Assembly (NCBI GenBank): GCA_963850425.1
Contig: CAWKLF010000001.1
Coordinates: forward strand, 1,674,001-1,738,000
DNA from: Gp1-AA133 sp963850425
GTDB taxonomy: Bacteria; Acidobacteriota; Terriglobia; Terriglobales; Acidobacteriaceae
Direction: 5' to 3'
Length of the DNA: 64,000 bases
Shown: positions 43,040-52,731 of the stretch, piece after piece
Layout: each line of letters begins with the position of its first letter
Position numbering within the stretch: position 1 is the stretch's first letter
Position numbers and translations under genes: made by a program
The notes under the pieces: model-generated
The model's input: only the letters and a program-made list of their open reading frames with translations
Told to the model about the DNA's origin: nothing
The model's database searches: none

Positions 43040-44293
43040 TTATTTCTCCGCGCTGACCTGGCGTCCCCACTGCATCGATTGCCACCACAGTTCGCCCACT
43101 TCGCTTTCGCTGACACGCAAGGTCGCGGCCGAGGCTTCTGCTTTTGCCCAGTTTCCTGCCTCCTGCGCCAGCATCAGCTCGTACACGGGCTGCAGGCGCC
43201 CACCATTGCCCGACAACACGCTCTTGGTGTCCTGGTCGATGGCAATCTTTTCGAGCACTTCGGCCATGGGGATGTCCAGAATTGCATCCATCATGGACAG
43301 CATGCCCACCAGGAACAGGTCGGATTGGGTACGCGGGATTTTCCGGGCAAGCAGTTCGCAGAAACGAGCGCGCACCAGCGCCGACAAGACCAGGTCCGAG
43401 GTTTTGAGTTGGCCCGCGGAAACCAGCGTCACCAGCCGGATCCAGCGCCGTATCTCCCGCTCCCCCAGAATCGCCAGCGCGTGCCGGATCGAGTGAATTT
43501 CATTTCTCATTCCGAACATGGGTGAGTTCAGGTAGCGCAGCAGGCGGTACAGCACCGACGCTTCGCTCTTGATGAGCGCTTCCAGTTCCCGGATGTCGAC
43601 CTCTTCTTGCGAAACGGCCTTGAGCATGCGCAGGTAGTTCACCTGATTTGCGGGAATCTCCCCGGTCCTCATCACTTCCGGCCGCCGGAAAAAATATCCT
43701 TGAAAGTAGGTAAACCCTGCTTTCAGCGCGGTCTCGAATTGCTCTCGCGTTTCCACCTTTTCTGCCAGCATGTGGCATCTTTGATTGCCCAGGCGCTTGA
43801 CCAGTTCCGCCCGCTCGACGGGAGTGGTCCGCTCAAAATCGACCTTGATAAAGTCCGCAGTCGGCGTCAGCGAGGCGCGCGGATCATTAGCCACATAGTC
43901 GTCGAGGGCGATCGCATAGCCGGCAGCCCGCAGCCGTTCGCAGGCCGCCAATACCAGGTCGTCCGGTTCCACGCTTTCGAGAATCTCGACTACCGTGTGC
44001 TCATGCGGCAGCAGGGTGATCCCTTCCTTGAGGAGCAATTCCCGGGTGCAATTGATAAACGCTTTTTGCCCGTCGCAAAGCACGTCAAAACCCATCAGCA
44101 GGGAACTGTCGAGCGTGCTGCGCGCTGCCGCTTCGGCATCGCCGGCCCGGAAAAAGTTTTCGATGCCATCCCGAAAAAGCAGCTCGTAACCATACACCTG
44201 CTGTTCGCGGTTCAGAATCGGTTGTCGTGCTACAAACCGGAAAACCTGTTTGGACGTACTGGCTGCGGGTTGGAGACCGGGTGAACTCGCCAC
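43040..44293 (-). CDS. EAL-HDOD (YuxH-type) signalling protein
   Basis: 417 residues from a GTG at 44293, with AAGGA upstream; the open frame extends further but overlaps the opposing peroxiredoxin. Residues 1-210 are an EAL-like domain: YGYELLFRDG in place of the EAL motif, then EILESV, ALDDYVAND, FIKVDFE and AEKVETREQFE, ending in YFQGYFF. Residues 215-417 are HDOD (LLRYLNSPMFGM and HSIRHALAILGEREIRRW). Many such proteins have lost cyclic-di-GMP hydrolysis but still bind or signal. It probably affects motility or surface state. Confidence 0.85.
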   Translation of the reverse strand: MASSPGLQPAASTSKQVFRFVARQPILNREQQVYGYELLFRDGIENFFRAGDAEAAARSTLDSSLLMGFDVLCDGQKAFINCTRELLLKEGITLLPHEHTVVEILESVEPDDLVLAACERLRAAGYAIALDDYVANDPRASLTPTADFIKVDFERTTPVERAELVKRLGNQRCHMLAEKVETREQFETALKAGFTYFQGYFFRRPEVMRTGEIPANQVNYLRMLKAVSQEEVDIRELEALIKSEASVLYRLLRYLNSPMFGMRNEIHSIRHALAILGEREIRRWIRLVTLVSAGQLKTSDLVLSALVRARFCELLARKIPRTQSDLFLVGMLSMMDAILDIPMAEVLEKIAIDQDTKSVLSGNGGRLQPVYELMLAQEAGNWAKAEASAATLRVSESEVGELWWQSMQWGRQVSAEK

Positions 44294-44434
44294 GTCTTCC
44301 TTATCGGCTTTTGGATGAATTGCTTGAGGGACACCGTCCTCTCGTAACGGTCCCGTTCCTTTCCTAACATCCGAAGCCCCCTTTCGCTCATCTAGAATGA
44401 GTGACAAGTTCCAGGGTTCCGGAGGCTTAGAAAA

Positions 44435-44932
44435 ATGCCTGCTCTCAGCGTCGGCCGCGCCGCGCCCGACTTTCAGCTGAAGACTCTCGACGGCCAATCT
44501 TTTTCGCTTCAGGACGCGCTCGCGCGTGGACCGGTGATGCTTCTTTTCTTTAAAGTTTCCTGTCCGACCTGCCAATACGCTTTGCCTTTCTACGAGCGCC
44601 TGTTCCAGGCATACAAGGGGCGCAACCTTACGGTGGCAGGCGTTTCCCAGAACAACCCGGAAGACACGAAAGCTTTTGCGAAAGAGTTTGGCATCACCAT
44701 CCCTTTGCTGCTCGACGATACGATTACGTATCCGGTTTCGAATGCTTACGGTTTGACCAATGTCCCGACCGTTTTCTGGATCGAAAGCGACGGTGAAATC
44801 GCAGTCAGCAGCGTCGGTTGGGCGAAGCCGGATTTTGAGAATATCAACCGGCGCATGGCCGAAGCGGGGGCGATCGCGCCGGTGTACGTCTTTCGTGCGG
44901 GAGAAGATGTGCGCGACTACCGCGGTGGTTGA
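44435..44932 (+). CDS. Peroxiredoxin / TlpA-like thiol protein
   Basis: 165 residues with a thioredoxin fold of the AhpC/Bcp or TlpA type: APDFQLKTLDGQSFSLQDAL, then VMLLFFKVSCPTCQYALPFYE with a CPTC pair, and NVPTVFWIES with the cis-Pro. The two cysteines and VSQNNPEDTKAFAKEFGI resemble both resolving-cysteine peroxiredoxins and redoxins. Cytoplasmic because no signal is present. A 'peroxide reductase' assignment is a best guess. Confidence 0.8.
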   Translation: MPALSVGRAAPDFQLKTLDGQSFSLQDALARGPVMLLFFKVSCPTCQYALPFYERLFQAYKGRNLTVAGVSQNNPEDTKAFAKEFGITIPLLLDDTITYPVSNAYGLTNVPTVFWIESDGEIAVSSVGWAKPDFENINRRMAEAGAIAPVYVFRAGEDVRDYRGG

Positions 44933-45036
44933 AGCTCCAAAAACTGATCCCGCGGTTCGCGGGACAAGAAATCCTTCCCGTACAATGGACAATTCCGAAC
45001 ATCTTTAAGTCAAGCATCCAGGAGTTTGACCGAACT

Positions 45037-46719
45037 ATGCGCAAGACCGTCCTTCTGTCTTTTTTCAGCCTGGCCATCCTCGCCGCAGCACAGAATTCCA
45101 CCAGGCCCGTTCATACCCCCTTGGTCGCGCCTCGCCCGTCCTCTGCGGCTTTTGCGGCGATGGAGACGATTAATCCTGAGCGGATTCGCGCCCACGTGCG
45201 CTTCCTGTCGCATGACCTTCTCGAGGGGCGAGGCACCGGACAACGGGGAGGCGACATTGCCGCCGAGTACATCGCAACCCAGTTCGCGGTCTATGGTTTG
45301 AAGCCCGCGGGTGACAACGGTACCTACATGCAGAAAGTCCCCATGGTGGGCATTACGCCCATGCCGGAAACAACCTTCTCGCTGGTTCCCTCCAATGGTT
45401 CTGCAATGAGCCTCAAAGTGCTGGACGACTACGTCGCTTACGATCAGACCCAGCAGCCTCAGTCGGATATCGAAGCGCCGATCATGTACGTCGGATACGG
45501 CATTCATGCTCCTGAGTACAGCTGGGATGACTACAAAGACGCTGACGTGAAGGGCAAAGTTCTGCTCATGCTGGTTAACGAGCCGCCCTCCGACGACGTG
45601 AAGTTTTTCAAAGGCAAGGCGCTCACCTATTACGGCCGCTGGACCTACAAGTATGAGGAAGCCGCGCGGCGCGGCGCGGTCGCGGTCCTTCTAATTCACC
45701 AGGCAGACATGGCGAGCTACCCGTGGGATGTCGTGCGGAATTCCAATTCCGGCGAGAAGTCCTACTTGAAACTTGACGGGACTCCCAAACTGAAGGCCGC
45801 GGCCTGGATTCAGCTGGAAGTTGCCGAAAAACTCGCCAAATCTTCCGGCCTCAACCTGGGCAAGATGATGACTGAGGCGCAGTCACGCGATTTCAAGCCC
45901 GTACCCTTGTCCGCCAAGCTGCAGGCCCACATTGTCAGCAAGATCCGTCCCTTTGAATCCAACAACGTGATCGCATTGCTGCCGGGCGGGGACTCCAAAT
46001 TGAAGAGCGAGGCGGTTCTTTACACTGCACATTACGACCATCTCGGCATCCGTCCGGATATGCCCGGCGACAACATTTACAACGGCGCGAACGACAACGC
46101 CACCGGATGCGGAGTACTGCTCGAACTGGCCCGTTCCTTCAGCCAGTCGAGAGAACTGCCGCGCCGTTCGATTATTTTCGCTTCGGTCACCGCCGAAGAG
46201 CAGGGTCTGCTGGGTTCGGAGCATCTCGGCAAGCATCCACCGATTCCGGCCAGCAAGATTTCGCTTGACCTGAACTTCGACGACTTGCCGCCGCTCGGCG
46301 CTCCCGAGGAAGTCGAGGTTTCCGGCGCAGAGCGCACGACCTTCTACAAAACGGTTGAGGCCACCGCCAAGGATTTCCGGGTTGTGATTCGCCCCGATGC
46401 GCACCCCGAGGCCGGGCACTTCTACCGCTCCGACCACTTCAGCCTGGCCCGCGTGGGCGTTCCTGCCTTCTCGGTCAACGAGGGCATTAAGTACAAGGGT
46501 CACGACGAGGCCTGGGGTCTTAAACAGGACGAGGAATACAACCAAAAGCACTATCACCAACCGAGCGATGAGTATCATCCCAACATGGACTTTACTGGGG
46601 ACGCCGCGATGGCGCGGTTCGGCTTCATGCTGGGCTGGCAGGCGGCCTCGCTGCCGCAACTGATCGGTTGGGAAAAAGGAGATGAGTTCGAAGCTCCAAG
46701 GTTGAAGAACGCCGAATAG
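45037..46719 (+). CDS. Secreted M28 family zinc peptidase
   Basis: 560 residues from the ATG at 45037, where a signal peptide starts (MRKTVLLSFFSLAILAAAQ). An N-terminal PA-like insert precedes the M28 core: YTAHYDHLGIRPDMPGDNIYNGANDNATG (His and Asp ligands), ASVTAEEQGLLGSEHL (catalytic Glu pair), NLNFDDLPPLGAPEEV and finally YRSDHFSLARVGVPAF with the last His. M28 aminopeptidases hydrolyse N-terminal residues in the periplasm or medium. It follows the peroxiredoxin gene closely; they may be co-transcribed. Confidence 0.9.
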   Translation: MRKTVLLSFFSLAILAAAQNSTRPVHTPLVAPRPSSAAFAAMETINPERIRAHVRFLSHDLLEGRGTGQRGGDIAAEYIATQFAVYGLKPAGDNGTYMQKVPMVGITPMPETTFSLVPSNGSAMSLKVLDDYVAYDQTQQPQSDIEAPIMYVGYGIHAPEYSWDDYKDADVKGKVLLMLVNEPPSDDVKFFKGKALTYYGRWTYKYEEAARRGAVAVLLIHQADMASYPWDVVRNSNSGEKSYLKLDGTPKLKAAAWIQLEVAEKLAKSSGLNLGKMMTEAQSRDFKPVPLSAKLQAHIVSKIRPFESNNVIALLPGGDSKLKSEAVLYTAHYDHLGIRPDMPGDNIYNGANDNATGCGVLLELARSFSQSRELPRRSIIFASVTAEEQGLLGSEHLGKHPPIPASKISLDLNFDDLPPLGAPEEVEVSGAERTTFYKTVEATAKDFRVVIRPDAHPEAGHFYRSDHFSLARVGVPAFSVNEGIKYKGHDEAWGLKQDEEYNQKHYHQPSDEYHPNMDFTGDAAMARFGFMLGWQAASLPQLIGWEKGDEFEAPRLKNAE

Positions 46720-46744
46720 CTCAAAGCGCTCGCGGTCAAACTGG

Positions 46745-46777
46745 AACCGACAGCGGGAGTCTGGGCTGCCGGTTCTT
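46745..46777 (+). terminator. Probable terminator after the M28 peptidase
   Basis: AACCGACAGC pairs with GCTGCCGGTT (one internal mismatch), followed by CTTTAT. It is 25 bases after the stop codon; the T run is weak. Confidence 0.45.
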
Positions 46778-46956
46778 TATCTTGCTCCGGATCCACTAAC
46801 CAAGCACAAAGGTTTGCTTTCACAAAGGCGCAGACCACGGTTTTCGCTGCACAATCAAGCGTTTGGACAGTAACTTGCGTAACGTTTTCCCCTCCTGCCC
46901 TGCGTGCTACGCTCGTCTTTATAGTTCCTGAAATCAAGCATTTCCGAGGTGGTACC

Positions 46957-48429
46957 TTGCGCTGGACTGCCTGCTTGCTCGTGTTCTGCGCTGCGGCGTT
47001 CGCCAGCGATGCCAACCCGCATCGCACGAAGCTGACTGCGACCGGTGTCACCCTGCCCGTCACCACCACTTCGCCTGCTTCACGCAAGGAATTTGAGCGC
47101 GCGATGGTGGATCTGGAGGCCTTGCGGCGTGCCGATGCGCTCAACGATCTTCGTGCTTCGATCAAACGCGACCCGAACTTCGCGCAGGCCCATATCCTGA
47201 TTTCGCATCTTACGCACGATCCCGATGAGCAGGTGGCTGCCCGCGCCCGCGCCGAGCAATTGGTTTCGCAAGTGTCGCCCGGCGAGCGCTTGCTAATTCG
47301 CTGGCTGGCTGGCGTTCAACAAAACAACTACGTTCCGGCAATCGCCGCCATGAACGATCTGCTGGCGATGTATCCCAAGGACCATCGCACCGCTTTTCTA
47401 GCGGGCCGGTGGCTTGTGCACCAGCGCCGTTATGCCCAGGGCATCTTCGTGCTCCAGCATGCCGTGGCGCTGTTCCCGGATTACCCGGCAGCCATCAACG
47501 AGCTGGCCTACGCTTATGCCTTCAGCGGGAATTTCGAGAAGGCGTCGGCTCTGATGGAGCGCTACGTACAACTGCAGCCCGATCAGCCCAACCCGTACGA
47601 CTCCTATGGCGAGATTCTGCGGGCCGCTGGTCAATACGACGCGGCGCTCGATAAATACCGCATGGCGATTCGGGTCGATCCGACTTTCGGCTCCGAATTC
47701 GGCGTGGCGGATACTTACGCGGTCATGGGACGTGAAGAAGAAGCCCGCGAGGAATATGCCAAGGCCCTGATGTTCGTGACCAGCGAGAGCGATCGGGTGG
47801 AGTACGAACTCCAGGCGGCGCTGACCTGGATTCGTGAAGGCAATCACAAGCAGGTCGACAAGTCTCTGCACGAGGTTGCCCGGCACGCGCACTCGGTCGG
47901 CCTCGCCAAGATTGAAGCCGAAGCCAACCGCATCATGGCCATGAGCGCGCCCGACTATAAGGACGCCACCCATCACCTCAAAGCGGCGGAGCACGCACTC
48001 GACGAAGGCCATCCTATGTCGAAAAGTGACCGCGAAGAGGAACGCGCCCTGGTACTCGCGGTAGTTGCCCGGCGGTCCGCACAGAACAAGGCACCGGAGG
48101 CGGCCGCCAAGGCCGTCACGCAGCTGGAAAGCATGGCCAGCCAGAGTCGCAGCCAGGTGATTCAACTCGCTTACCACTCCGCGGCTGGGGCCGTGCTGCT
48201 CGAGCAGGGCAAATACGCGCAGGCGATTCCGCATCTTCAGGAAGACACCGAGAACCCCGAAACCCTCGTGATGCTGTGGAAGGCTTACCGGCAGGCTGGT
48301 GCGCAGGAGGACGCCAAAATCCTGGCGGCGCGGCTGGCTGGAATGAATGAGCCGACCGTGGAGCAGGCATTGGTCGTGCCGCAATTCCGGGTCGAGTTGG
48401 CCGACCAGCAACAACAGGCGGCCAAGTAA
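46957..48429 (+). CDS. Secreted TPR-repeat protein
   Basis: 490 residues starting at TTG 46957 with GAGGTGG upstream and a signal sequence (RWTACLLVFCAAAFAS). TPR-like helical pairs run from about residue 45 to 300: ALRRADALNDLRASIKRDPNF, then YAQGIFVLQHAVALFPDYPAAINELAYAYAF and YDAALDKYRMAIRVDPTFG. The protein likely scaffolds other exported factors. The gene for the cyclase-like protein follows after 13 bases, so they probably form an operon. No catalytic motif is present. Confidence 0.8.
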   Translation: MRWTACLLVFCAAAFASDANPHRTKLTATGVTLPVTTTSPASRKEFERAMVDLEALRRADALNDLRASIKRDPNFAQAHILISHLTHDPDEQVAARARAEQLVSQVSPGERLLIRWLAGVQQNNYVPAIAAMNDLLAMYPKDHRTAFLAGRWLVHQRRYAQGIFVLQHAVALFPDYPAAINELAYAYAFSGNFEKASALMERYVQLQPDQPNPYDSYGEILRAAGQYDAALDKYRMAIRVDPTFGSEFGVADTYAVMGREEEAREEYAKALMFVTSESDRVEYELQAALTWIREGNHKQVDKSLHEVARHAHSVGLAKIEAEANRIMAMSAPDYKDATHHLKAAEHALDEGHPMSKSDREEERALVLAVVARRSAQNKAPEAAAKAVTQLESMASQSRSQVIQLAYHSAAGAVLLEQGKYAQAIPHLQEDTENPETLVMLWKAYRQAGAQEDAKILAARLAGMNEPTVEQALVVPQFRVELADQQQQAAK

Positions 48430-48442
48430 CTCGAAGAATTTC

Positions 48443-50677
48443 ATGCCCCGCATCCCGATTTTCAAACTCGGCGGCTCCTCCGATGAACTGATTCCGCCGG
48501 TGCTGACCAGCTACGCGCCCTCGCTTTCGCTCGAGGGCCTGCAGGTTGGGGTCGATAATCTTCGCCACGACGTTCATCTCAGCCCCAAATTCACGGAAAC
48601 CGCGCGCGCTCACGTAGCGCGCCTGATCGCCCGGCACGGCGATGTAGAGGGCCTGCTGGCCGCCGAGGCTACGACGTCGACCCCCAGAACACCGTTCCTG
48701 AACAAGCTGACCAACGTTTTAAAGCCTGGTCAGAAAAGCGAGCCATCGGACTTCAAGGCTCTGCTCACCGAGTTGCACGTCGGAGCGCTGAATCGCGCGA
48801 AAGCCGAAAACAAAGTTGCCATCGACCTGCTGGCCCGTCTCGCCGTCATCAAGTTTCTGCGCCTGGAGCTTAATTCCCAATTTGCGCAGGTGCTCGAACG
48901 CTGCCGCATGATGCTGAAGAGCTATGAAGGCGTACGCCAGCTCAAGGCACTCGAGTACCGGGAACGCGTCGCGTCGTTCCAAGTGCGCAAGAAAATCATC
49001 CAGCGCAAAACCGGGCAGGACCTGTTTCTGCTGTTGCGCGATATCGAAAAAGAGACCCTCGCCCGTATGCGCCGCTCGCGTTTTGGGGAAAACGACAGCG
49101 AGGGTCACAAGTTGCTCATCAACCGCCTGGTTCTCTCCGAAGACGGGCGTGATGACTACCTGTGCGCCGAGCAATACGTGATGCTCGGCAATTGGGACCG
49201 TGATCCCGACCGCTTTATCCGAATGCGGGAAATTACTTGCGAGTTTCTCCGCTCTCTGGAGATCGATGTGCCGGACGAGGATGCGGAACTCGACCCCTGG
49301 CTGAATGCCCCCGAGAATGCGCACGCGCTTGTCGGCGGCGGCACGCCCAATGAATCGACTTCCGAAGGCCGCTCCCAGAAAGCGCGCCTCTCCGCCTGGG
49401 TCCGCTACCTCGAAGATCAATCGGTGATGGAGTATGTGATCGCCTCCTACGAGGTTGTTCCATTGCTGTCGGAGTACGCATCCCGCATCAACCCGCAGCA
49501 GTTGAAGAATGCGCTGGTGGACCGCACGGAATGCGCCCGGGTGGAGCGGTTGATCGAGGAAGGCGGAAAGCTCTCCGCCAACAATCTCTACGGGGCGGTG
49601 GGCCGGGTTGCAAGTTGTCGGGGCGCCGATCGCGCCAAAGTTGCCGGACGTTTCCTCCGCGATTTTCTTCGTTACCACCGCGACATGCGGCGGCTCGAGG
49701 CTCTCAACTCCGCGCTCGACAGCATCAATCTCATTGGCAACGCCAAGCTGCGCGAACTGTCCGCCGTGAACGGCACCCTGTACGAATTCCTCTTAACCGC
49801 TGAGCAGAAACCCGCTGAGGAACGGACTCTCGGCCACGTCATCATCAAGGCCGACATTCGCGATTCTTCGCGGCTGACCCGATCTCTGATGGACTCGGGA
49901 TTGAACCCGGCTTCCTATTTCAGCCTGAACTTTTACGATCCCGTCAACAAGCTGCTGCCGAAGTACGGAGCGAGCAAGGTCTTTATCGAAGGCGATGCGG
50001 TCATTCTCGCGCTTCATGAAAAAGAAGGCGAGGCGGGCTTGGCGGTGAGCCGAGCTTGCGTGCTGGCCCGCGAGATCGTGGAAATCGTTCGCGGCTACAA
50101 CGAACTGGTAACGAAGAGCGGGCTGCCTCCGCTGGAACTGGGTGTTGGAATCTGCTACCAGGAGGCATCTCCGCTCTACTTGATGGACGGCGAAAAGCGC
50201 ATCATGATCTCCGAAGCCCTGAACGAGAGCGACCGGCTGTCCTCCTGCAACAAGCGCGCCCGCAAGGCGATGGAACCGCTGGGCAGCCCCTTCCACGTGT
50301 ATGCCTTTCAGACCGTGAGCGACGCGGATGCGGGCGAGGCGGCCGAAGATTTCGTCATGGCCTTCAACCTGGGCGGAATTCGGCTCAGTCCCTCTGCTTT
50401 CGAAAAACTGCGTTCAGAGATCTCGCTGGAACCCGCCGACCTGAAATTGCCGGAACTCTGGGGTAGCGAGCGATATCATCTTTACTGCGCCCTGGTGAGC
50501 GTCGATAACGACATTTTCCGCAAGATCGTACTGCGCGAGAGCCGCGTGGCCCAGATCGATCCCCGGAACTTCACCCTGCAGAAATGGACGGAGAAGTCCT
50601 ATTACGAAGTTTGCACGGATCCGGCCATCTACACGGCTCTGGACAGAGAGAAAGCCAGCGCCGCAGGCCGCCCCTAA
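48443..50677 (+). CDS. Class III nucleotidyl-cyclase-like protein with long helical N-terminus
   Basis: 744 residues; the ATG at 48443 follows the TPR stop by 13 bases. The first ~460 residues are helical and charged with no recognised fold. Residues about 465-620 resemble a class III cyclase: KADIRDSSRLTRSL (metal Asp471), FIEGDAVILAL (metal Asp518) and ISEALNESDRLSSC, in which Asn594 and Arg598 match the transition-state residues. Where adenylate cyclases have a Lys and an Asp for base recognition, this protein has Phe and Ile by manual alignment. Its product may therefore not be cAMP. No membrane segment or signal is evident. Confidence 0.65.
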   Translation: MPRIPIFKLGGSSDELIPPVLTSYAPSLSLEGLQVGVDNLRHDVHLSPKFTETARAHVARLIARHGDVEGLLAAEATTSTPRTPFLNKLTNVLKPGQKSEPSDFKALLTELHVGALNRAKAENKVAIDLLARLAVIKFLRLELNSQFAQVLERCRMMLKSYEGVRQLKALEYRERVASFQVRKKIIQRKTGQDLFLLLRDIEKETLARMRRSRFGENDSEGHKLLINRLVLSEDGRDDYLCAEQYVMLGNWDRDPDRFIRMREITCEFLRSLEIDVPDEDAELDPWLNAPENAHALVGGGTPNESTSEGRSQKARLSAWVRYLEDQSVMEYVIASYEVVPLLSEYASRINPQQLKNALVDRTECARVERLIEEGGKLSANNLYGAVGRVASCRGADRAKVAGRFLRDFLRYHRDMRRLEALNSALDSINLIGNAKLRELSAVNGTLYEFLLTAEQKPAEERTLGHVIIKADIRDSSRLTRSLMDSGLNPASYFSLNFYDPVNKLLPKYGASKVFIEGDAVILALHEKEGEAGLAVSRACVLAREIVEIVRGYNELVTKSGLPPLELGVGICYQEASPLYLMDGEKRIMISEALNESDRLSSCNKRARKAMEPLGSPFHVYAFQTVSDADAGEAAEDFVMAFNLGGIRLSPSAFEKLRSEISLEPADLKLPELWGSERYHLYCALVSVDNDIFRKIVLRESRVAQIDPRNFTLQKWTEKSYYEVCTDPAIYTALDREKASAAGRP

Positions 50678-50698
50678 CCCCACTGCTCACCCGAATTC

Positions 50699-51712
50699 TT
50701 ACGGCAACGTGAAGTGCACGATCTTTCCCTGCGGCCCCACCGCGATCGCCTCGCCGGGGCCCACAAACCTGGCCGCATTGAGATTCAAATCCCAATAACC
50801 TTTCCAGATTCCGCTCTGGAGATTGTCGGTGTATGCGGCGTGCGCGCTGCCTACGGCGAGCAGATGCTGTCGATTGGCGGGGTCAATGGCCACTGCGGAG
50901 AAATACGATTGCTTGCGAAAGGGCAGAACCTGCCAAGTGATGCCGCGGTCCTCGCTGTACGCAAGATTCGGATTTCGCTCAGGGTGCTGGTAATCGCCGC
51001 CGCCGATCAGGGCGCGGCCCTGCCCATCCAGCGCCACAGAAAACGCGCCGGATGACGCGTTGTCTTTCACCAACGGAAGATCGGCCGCCGACCACGTGTT
51101 CCCACGATTCATGGAACGAAAGACGCGCGCCGCGCTGCCTCCGGTGACAAACCAGACCTGGTCCCCTTGCGTCGTGATGCAAGTCCCGCTGGCGGCGAAT
51201 GCGCCCTCTTGCGCCAATGAGCGCGGACTAACCGCACCGGCCAGCGGACCCCAGTGCACGCCGTCGTCTGTGCCAATGAGCTCAAAAGCGCCCTCAATCG
51301 GATCACCGAGCGCAATGCCGTGAGTGCGATCCCAAAACGACATGCAATCGTAAAAACCCTTTGGATCGCCGTTCGTGAATTGCAAGGTCCAGGTCTTCCC
51401 CGCATCGGCCGTCTTGTAAATGCGCGATTGATCGCCCGGCCCGGCCGCCAGCAAGTAAGCTTCATCCGCGCTGAAGGCTTCCAGATCACGGAAGTCGAGC
51501 GTTTCAGCGCCGGGTACCTGCGCCGCTGTCCATGTAGCTCCTCCATCCACTGTCCGCAGGTAGGTACCGTGCGCGCCGCTCGCCCAGATTACTAACGACG
51601 AAACCGCGCTCAGGCCGCGCAGGTTTTCGGTGCTGTTGCTGTTTTGGATCGTGAAGGATTGCGCCAACGCTATCGAGGACAGCAAAAGAGGCACGAGCCG
51701 GTAAAGGCGCAT
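50699..51712 (-). CDS. Secreted YCF48/BNR-repeat beta-propeller protein
   Basis: 337 residues with a signal (MRLYRLVPLLLSSIALAQ). Repeated blades follow the Asp-x-Gly-x-Thr-Trp pattern: TVDGGATWTAAQV, TADAGKTWTLQF, SMNRGNTWSAADL and SEDRGITWQVL. This is the same motif class as the fused domain in the anti-sigma factor at 28571. Such propellers bind partner proteins; the plant homologue HCF136 assembles photosystem II. Here it lies downstream of a cytochrome c gene on the same strand, possibly as part of the redox cluster. Confidence 0.8.
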   Translation of the reverse strand: MRLYRLVPLLLSSIALAQSFTIQNSNSTENLRGLSAVSSLVIWASGAHGTYLRTVDGGATWTAAQVPGAETLDFRDLEAFSADEAYLLAAGPGDQSRIYKTADAGKTWTLQFTNGDPKGFYDCMSFWDRTHGIALGDPIEGAFELIGTDDGVHWGPLAGAVSPRSLAQEGAFAASGTCITTQGDQVWFVTGGSAARVFRSMNRGNTWSAADLPLVKDNASSGAFSVALDGQGRALIGGGDYQHPERNPNLAYSEDRGITWQVLPFRKQSYFSAVAIDPANRQHLLAVGSAHAAYTDNLQSGIWKGYWDLNLNAARFVGPGEAIAVGPQGKIVHFTLP

Positions 51713-51790
51713 AGCTCTAATTTTCCTACAAGCTGGGCAGCGGACGGGCGATTTTACCGTCGAAAGGGTTGCAGAAAGGGATCAGCCTTC

Positions 51791-52279
51791 CTATTTGCCG
51801 TTGTAGACGCCCGGTTCGCCCAGACTGCCTTTCGGAGGCAGATGGCGAATGTAGTCAACGATCTGCCATATCTCGTCGTCGTTCAGAATGCCTTTCGACG
51901 CGGGCATGCCGGACGGGAAAATGCCGTTGTCGATCACCCATTTCAATTGCCCGTCGGTGTACTGCTGTACCGACGGAGAGATCAAAGGAGGCACCGGGGG
52001 CGACATCCGATCCGCGAATGGCACCCCGGTGTTCTGTCCATCGAGTCCGTGACAGACCACGCAGTATTGCGAAAAATTTCGCTGCCCCGCCTTTATGTTC
52101 TCCGCCGTCGCAGGCCATGGGTTCACGTCCTTCTTACCCCCCACGCTCACCGTGCGCTTGAATTCCTGGGCGAACGCGGTTTCCACGCGTCCCGGTTGAT
52201 GGACCTGGCAGCCCGCGAGCAGTCCCGCGAAAGCGATCACGAGGCTGCCGGCCCAACTCCTTCGTGCAGCGGAATTCAT
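51791..52279 (-). CDS. Lipid-anchored c-type cytochrome
   Basis: 162 residues. The signal ends at LLAGC (lipobox Cys24). The haem motif is CVVCH (Cys73, Cys76, His77), and Met125 in FPSGMPAS is the likely distal ligand, as in a class I cytochrome c. The start ATG at 52279 overlaps the upstream CuA gene's stop (TGATG), so translation is coupled. It should sit in the periplasm, tethered to a membrane, and accept electrons from or give them to the CuA protein. Confidence 0.9.
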   Translation of the reverse strand: MNSAARRSWAGSLVIAFAGLLAGCQVHQPGRVETAFAQEFKRTVSVGGKKDVNPWPATAENIKAGQRNFSQYCVVCHGLDGQNTGVPFADRMSPPVPPLISPSVQQYTDGQLKWVIDNGIFPSGMPASKGILNDDEIWQIVDYIRHLPPKGSLGEPGVYNGK

Positions 52280-52650
52280 CACTCCACCACGATCGTCATT
52301 TTCATGTTGCCATGGTTGGCTCCGCAAAAATGATCGCAGATGGTCGTGTACGATCCGGCTACTTCTGGCGTGATGGTGACGTCTGTCGTTTTTCCCGCCT
52401 CCACTTCAGCGTCGATTTTCAGCTTGCGCATGAAGAACCCGTGGGTCACGTCTTCGCTATGCAAACGCAGGGTGACAGGCTCGCCCTTTTTCAGCGTGAT
52501 CTGTTCCGGCACAAATCCGAACCGTTTCGCTGTGATTTCCACAACGCGCGGCTCGGCCGCATACGCCCGACGCGTCATGGTCACTCCCCCGACCAGTGCA
52601 ACCGCCAGTCCTGCGCTCACTGCCCACTTGCTCCATTCGTACGTCTTCAT
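52279..52650 (-). CDS. Periplasmic cupredoxin with CuA site
   Basis: 123 residues: a signal or anchor (WAVSAGLAVALVGGVTM), then a cupredoxin fold (RVVEITAKRFGFVPEQITLKKGEPVTLRLHS). Copper ligands match a binuclear CuA centre as in cytochrome oxidase subunit II: His70 (DVTHGFF) and the loop CDHFCGANHGNM with Cys105, Cys109, His113 and Met116 in the exact 4-4-3 spacing. CuA is an electron entry site. Unlike COX2 there are no N-terminal two-helix anchors, so this is a minimal soluble or singly anchored CuA. The start ATG at 52650 is one of two candidates; 52710 is open. Confidence 0.9.
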   Translation of the reverse strand: MKTYEWSKWAVSAGLAVALVGGVTMTRRAYAAEPRVVEITAKRFGFVPEQITLKKGEPVTLRLHSEDVTHGFFMRKLKIDAEVEAGKTTDVTITPEVAGSYTTICDHFCGANHGNMKMTIVVE

Positions 52651-52731
52651 CCCCAATCCTTTCTCCTTCTTAAATGCCCAGCTTCTCGCCAGGTTGTTCT
52701 TCAAGTGCAAATCAGGCTCCCGGGCTGTGTG

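Noticed and set aside
42847..43116. 89-codon minus-strand open frame downstream of EAL-HDOD
   Set aside because: It begins inside the EAL-HDOD 3' end in another frame and runs across the structured repeat; Cys/Ser-rich with no domain.
44294..44992. Open frame extending the EAL-HDOD protein N-terminally
   Set aside because: It runs antisense through the peroxiredoxin gene; the GTG at 44293 fits the conserved start of the family.
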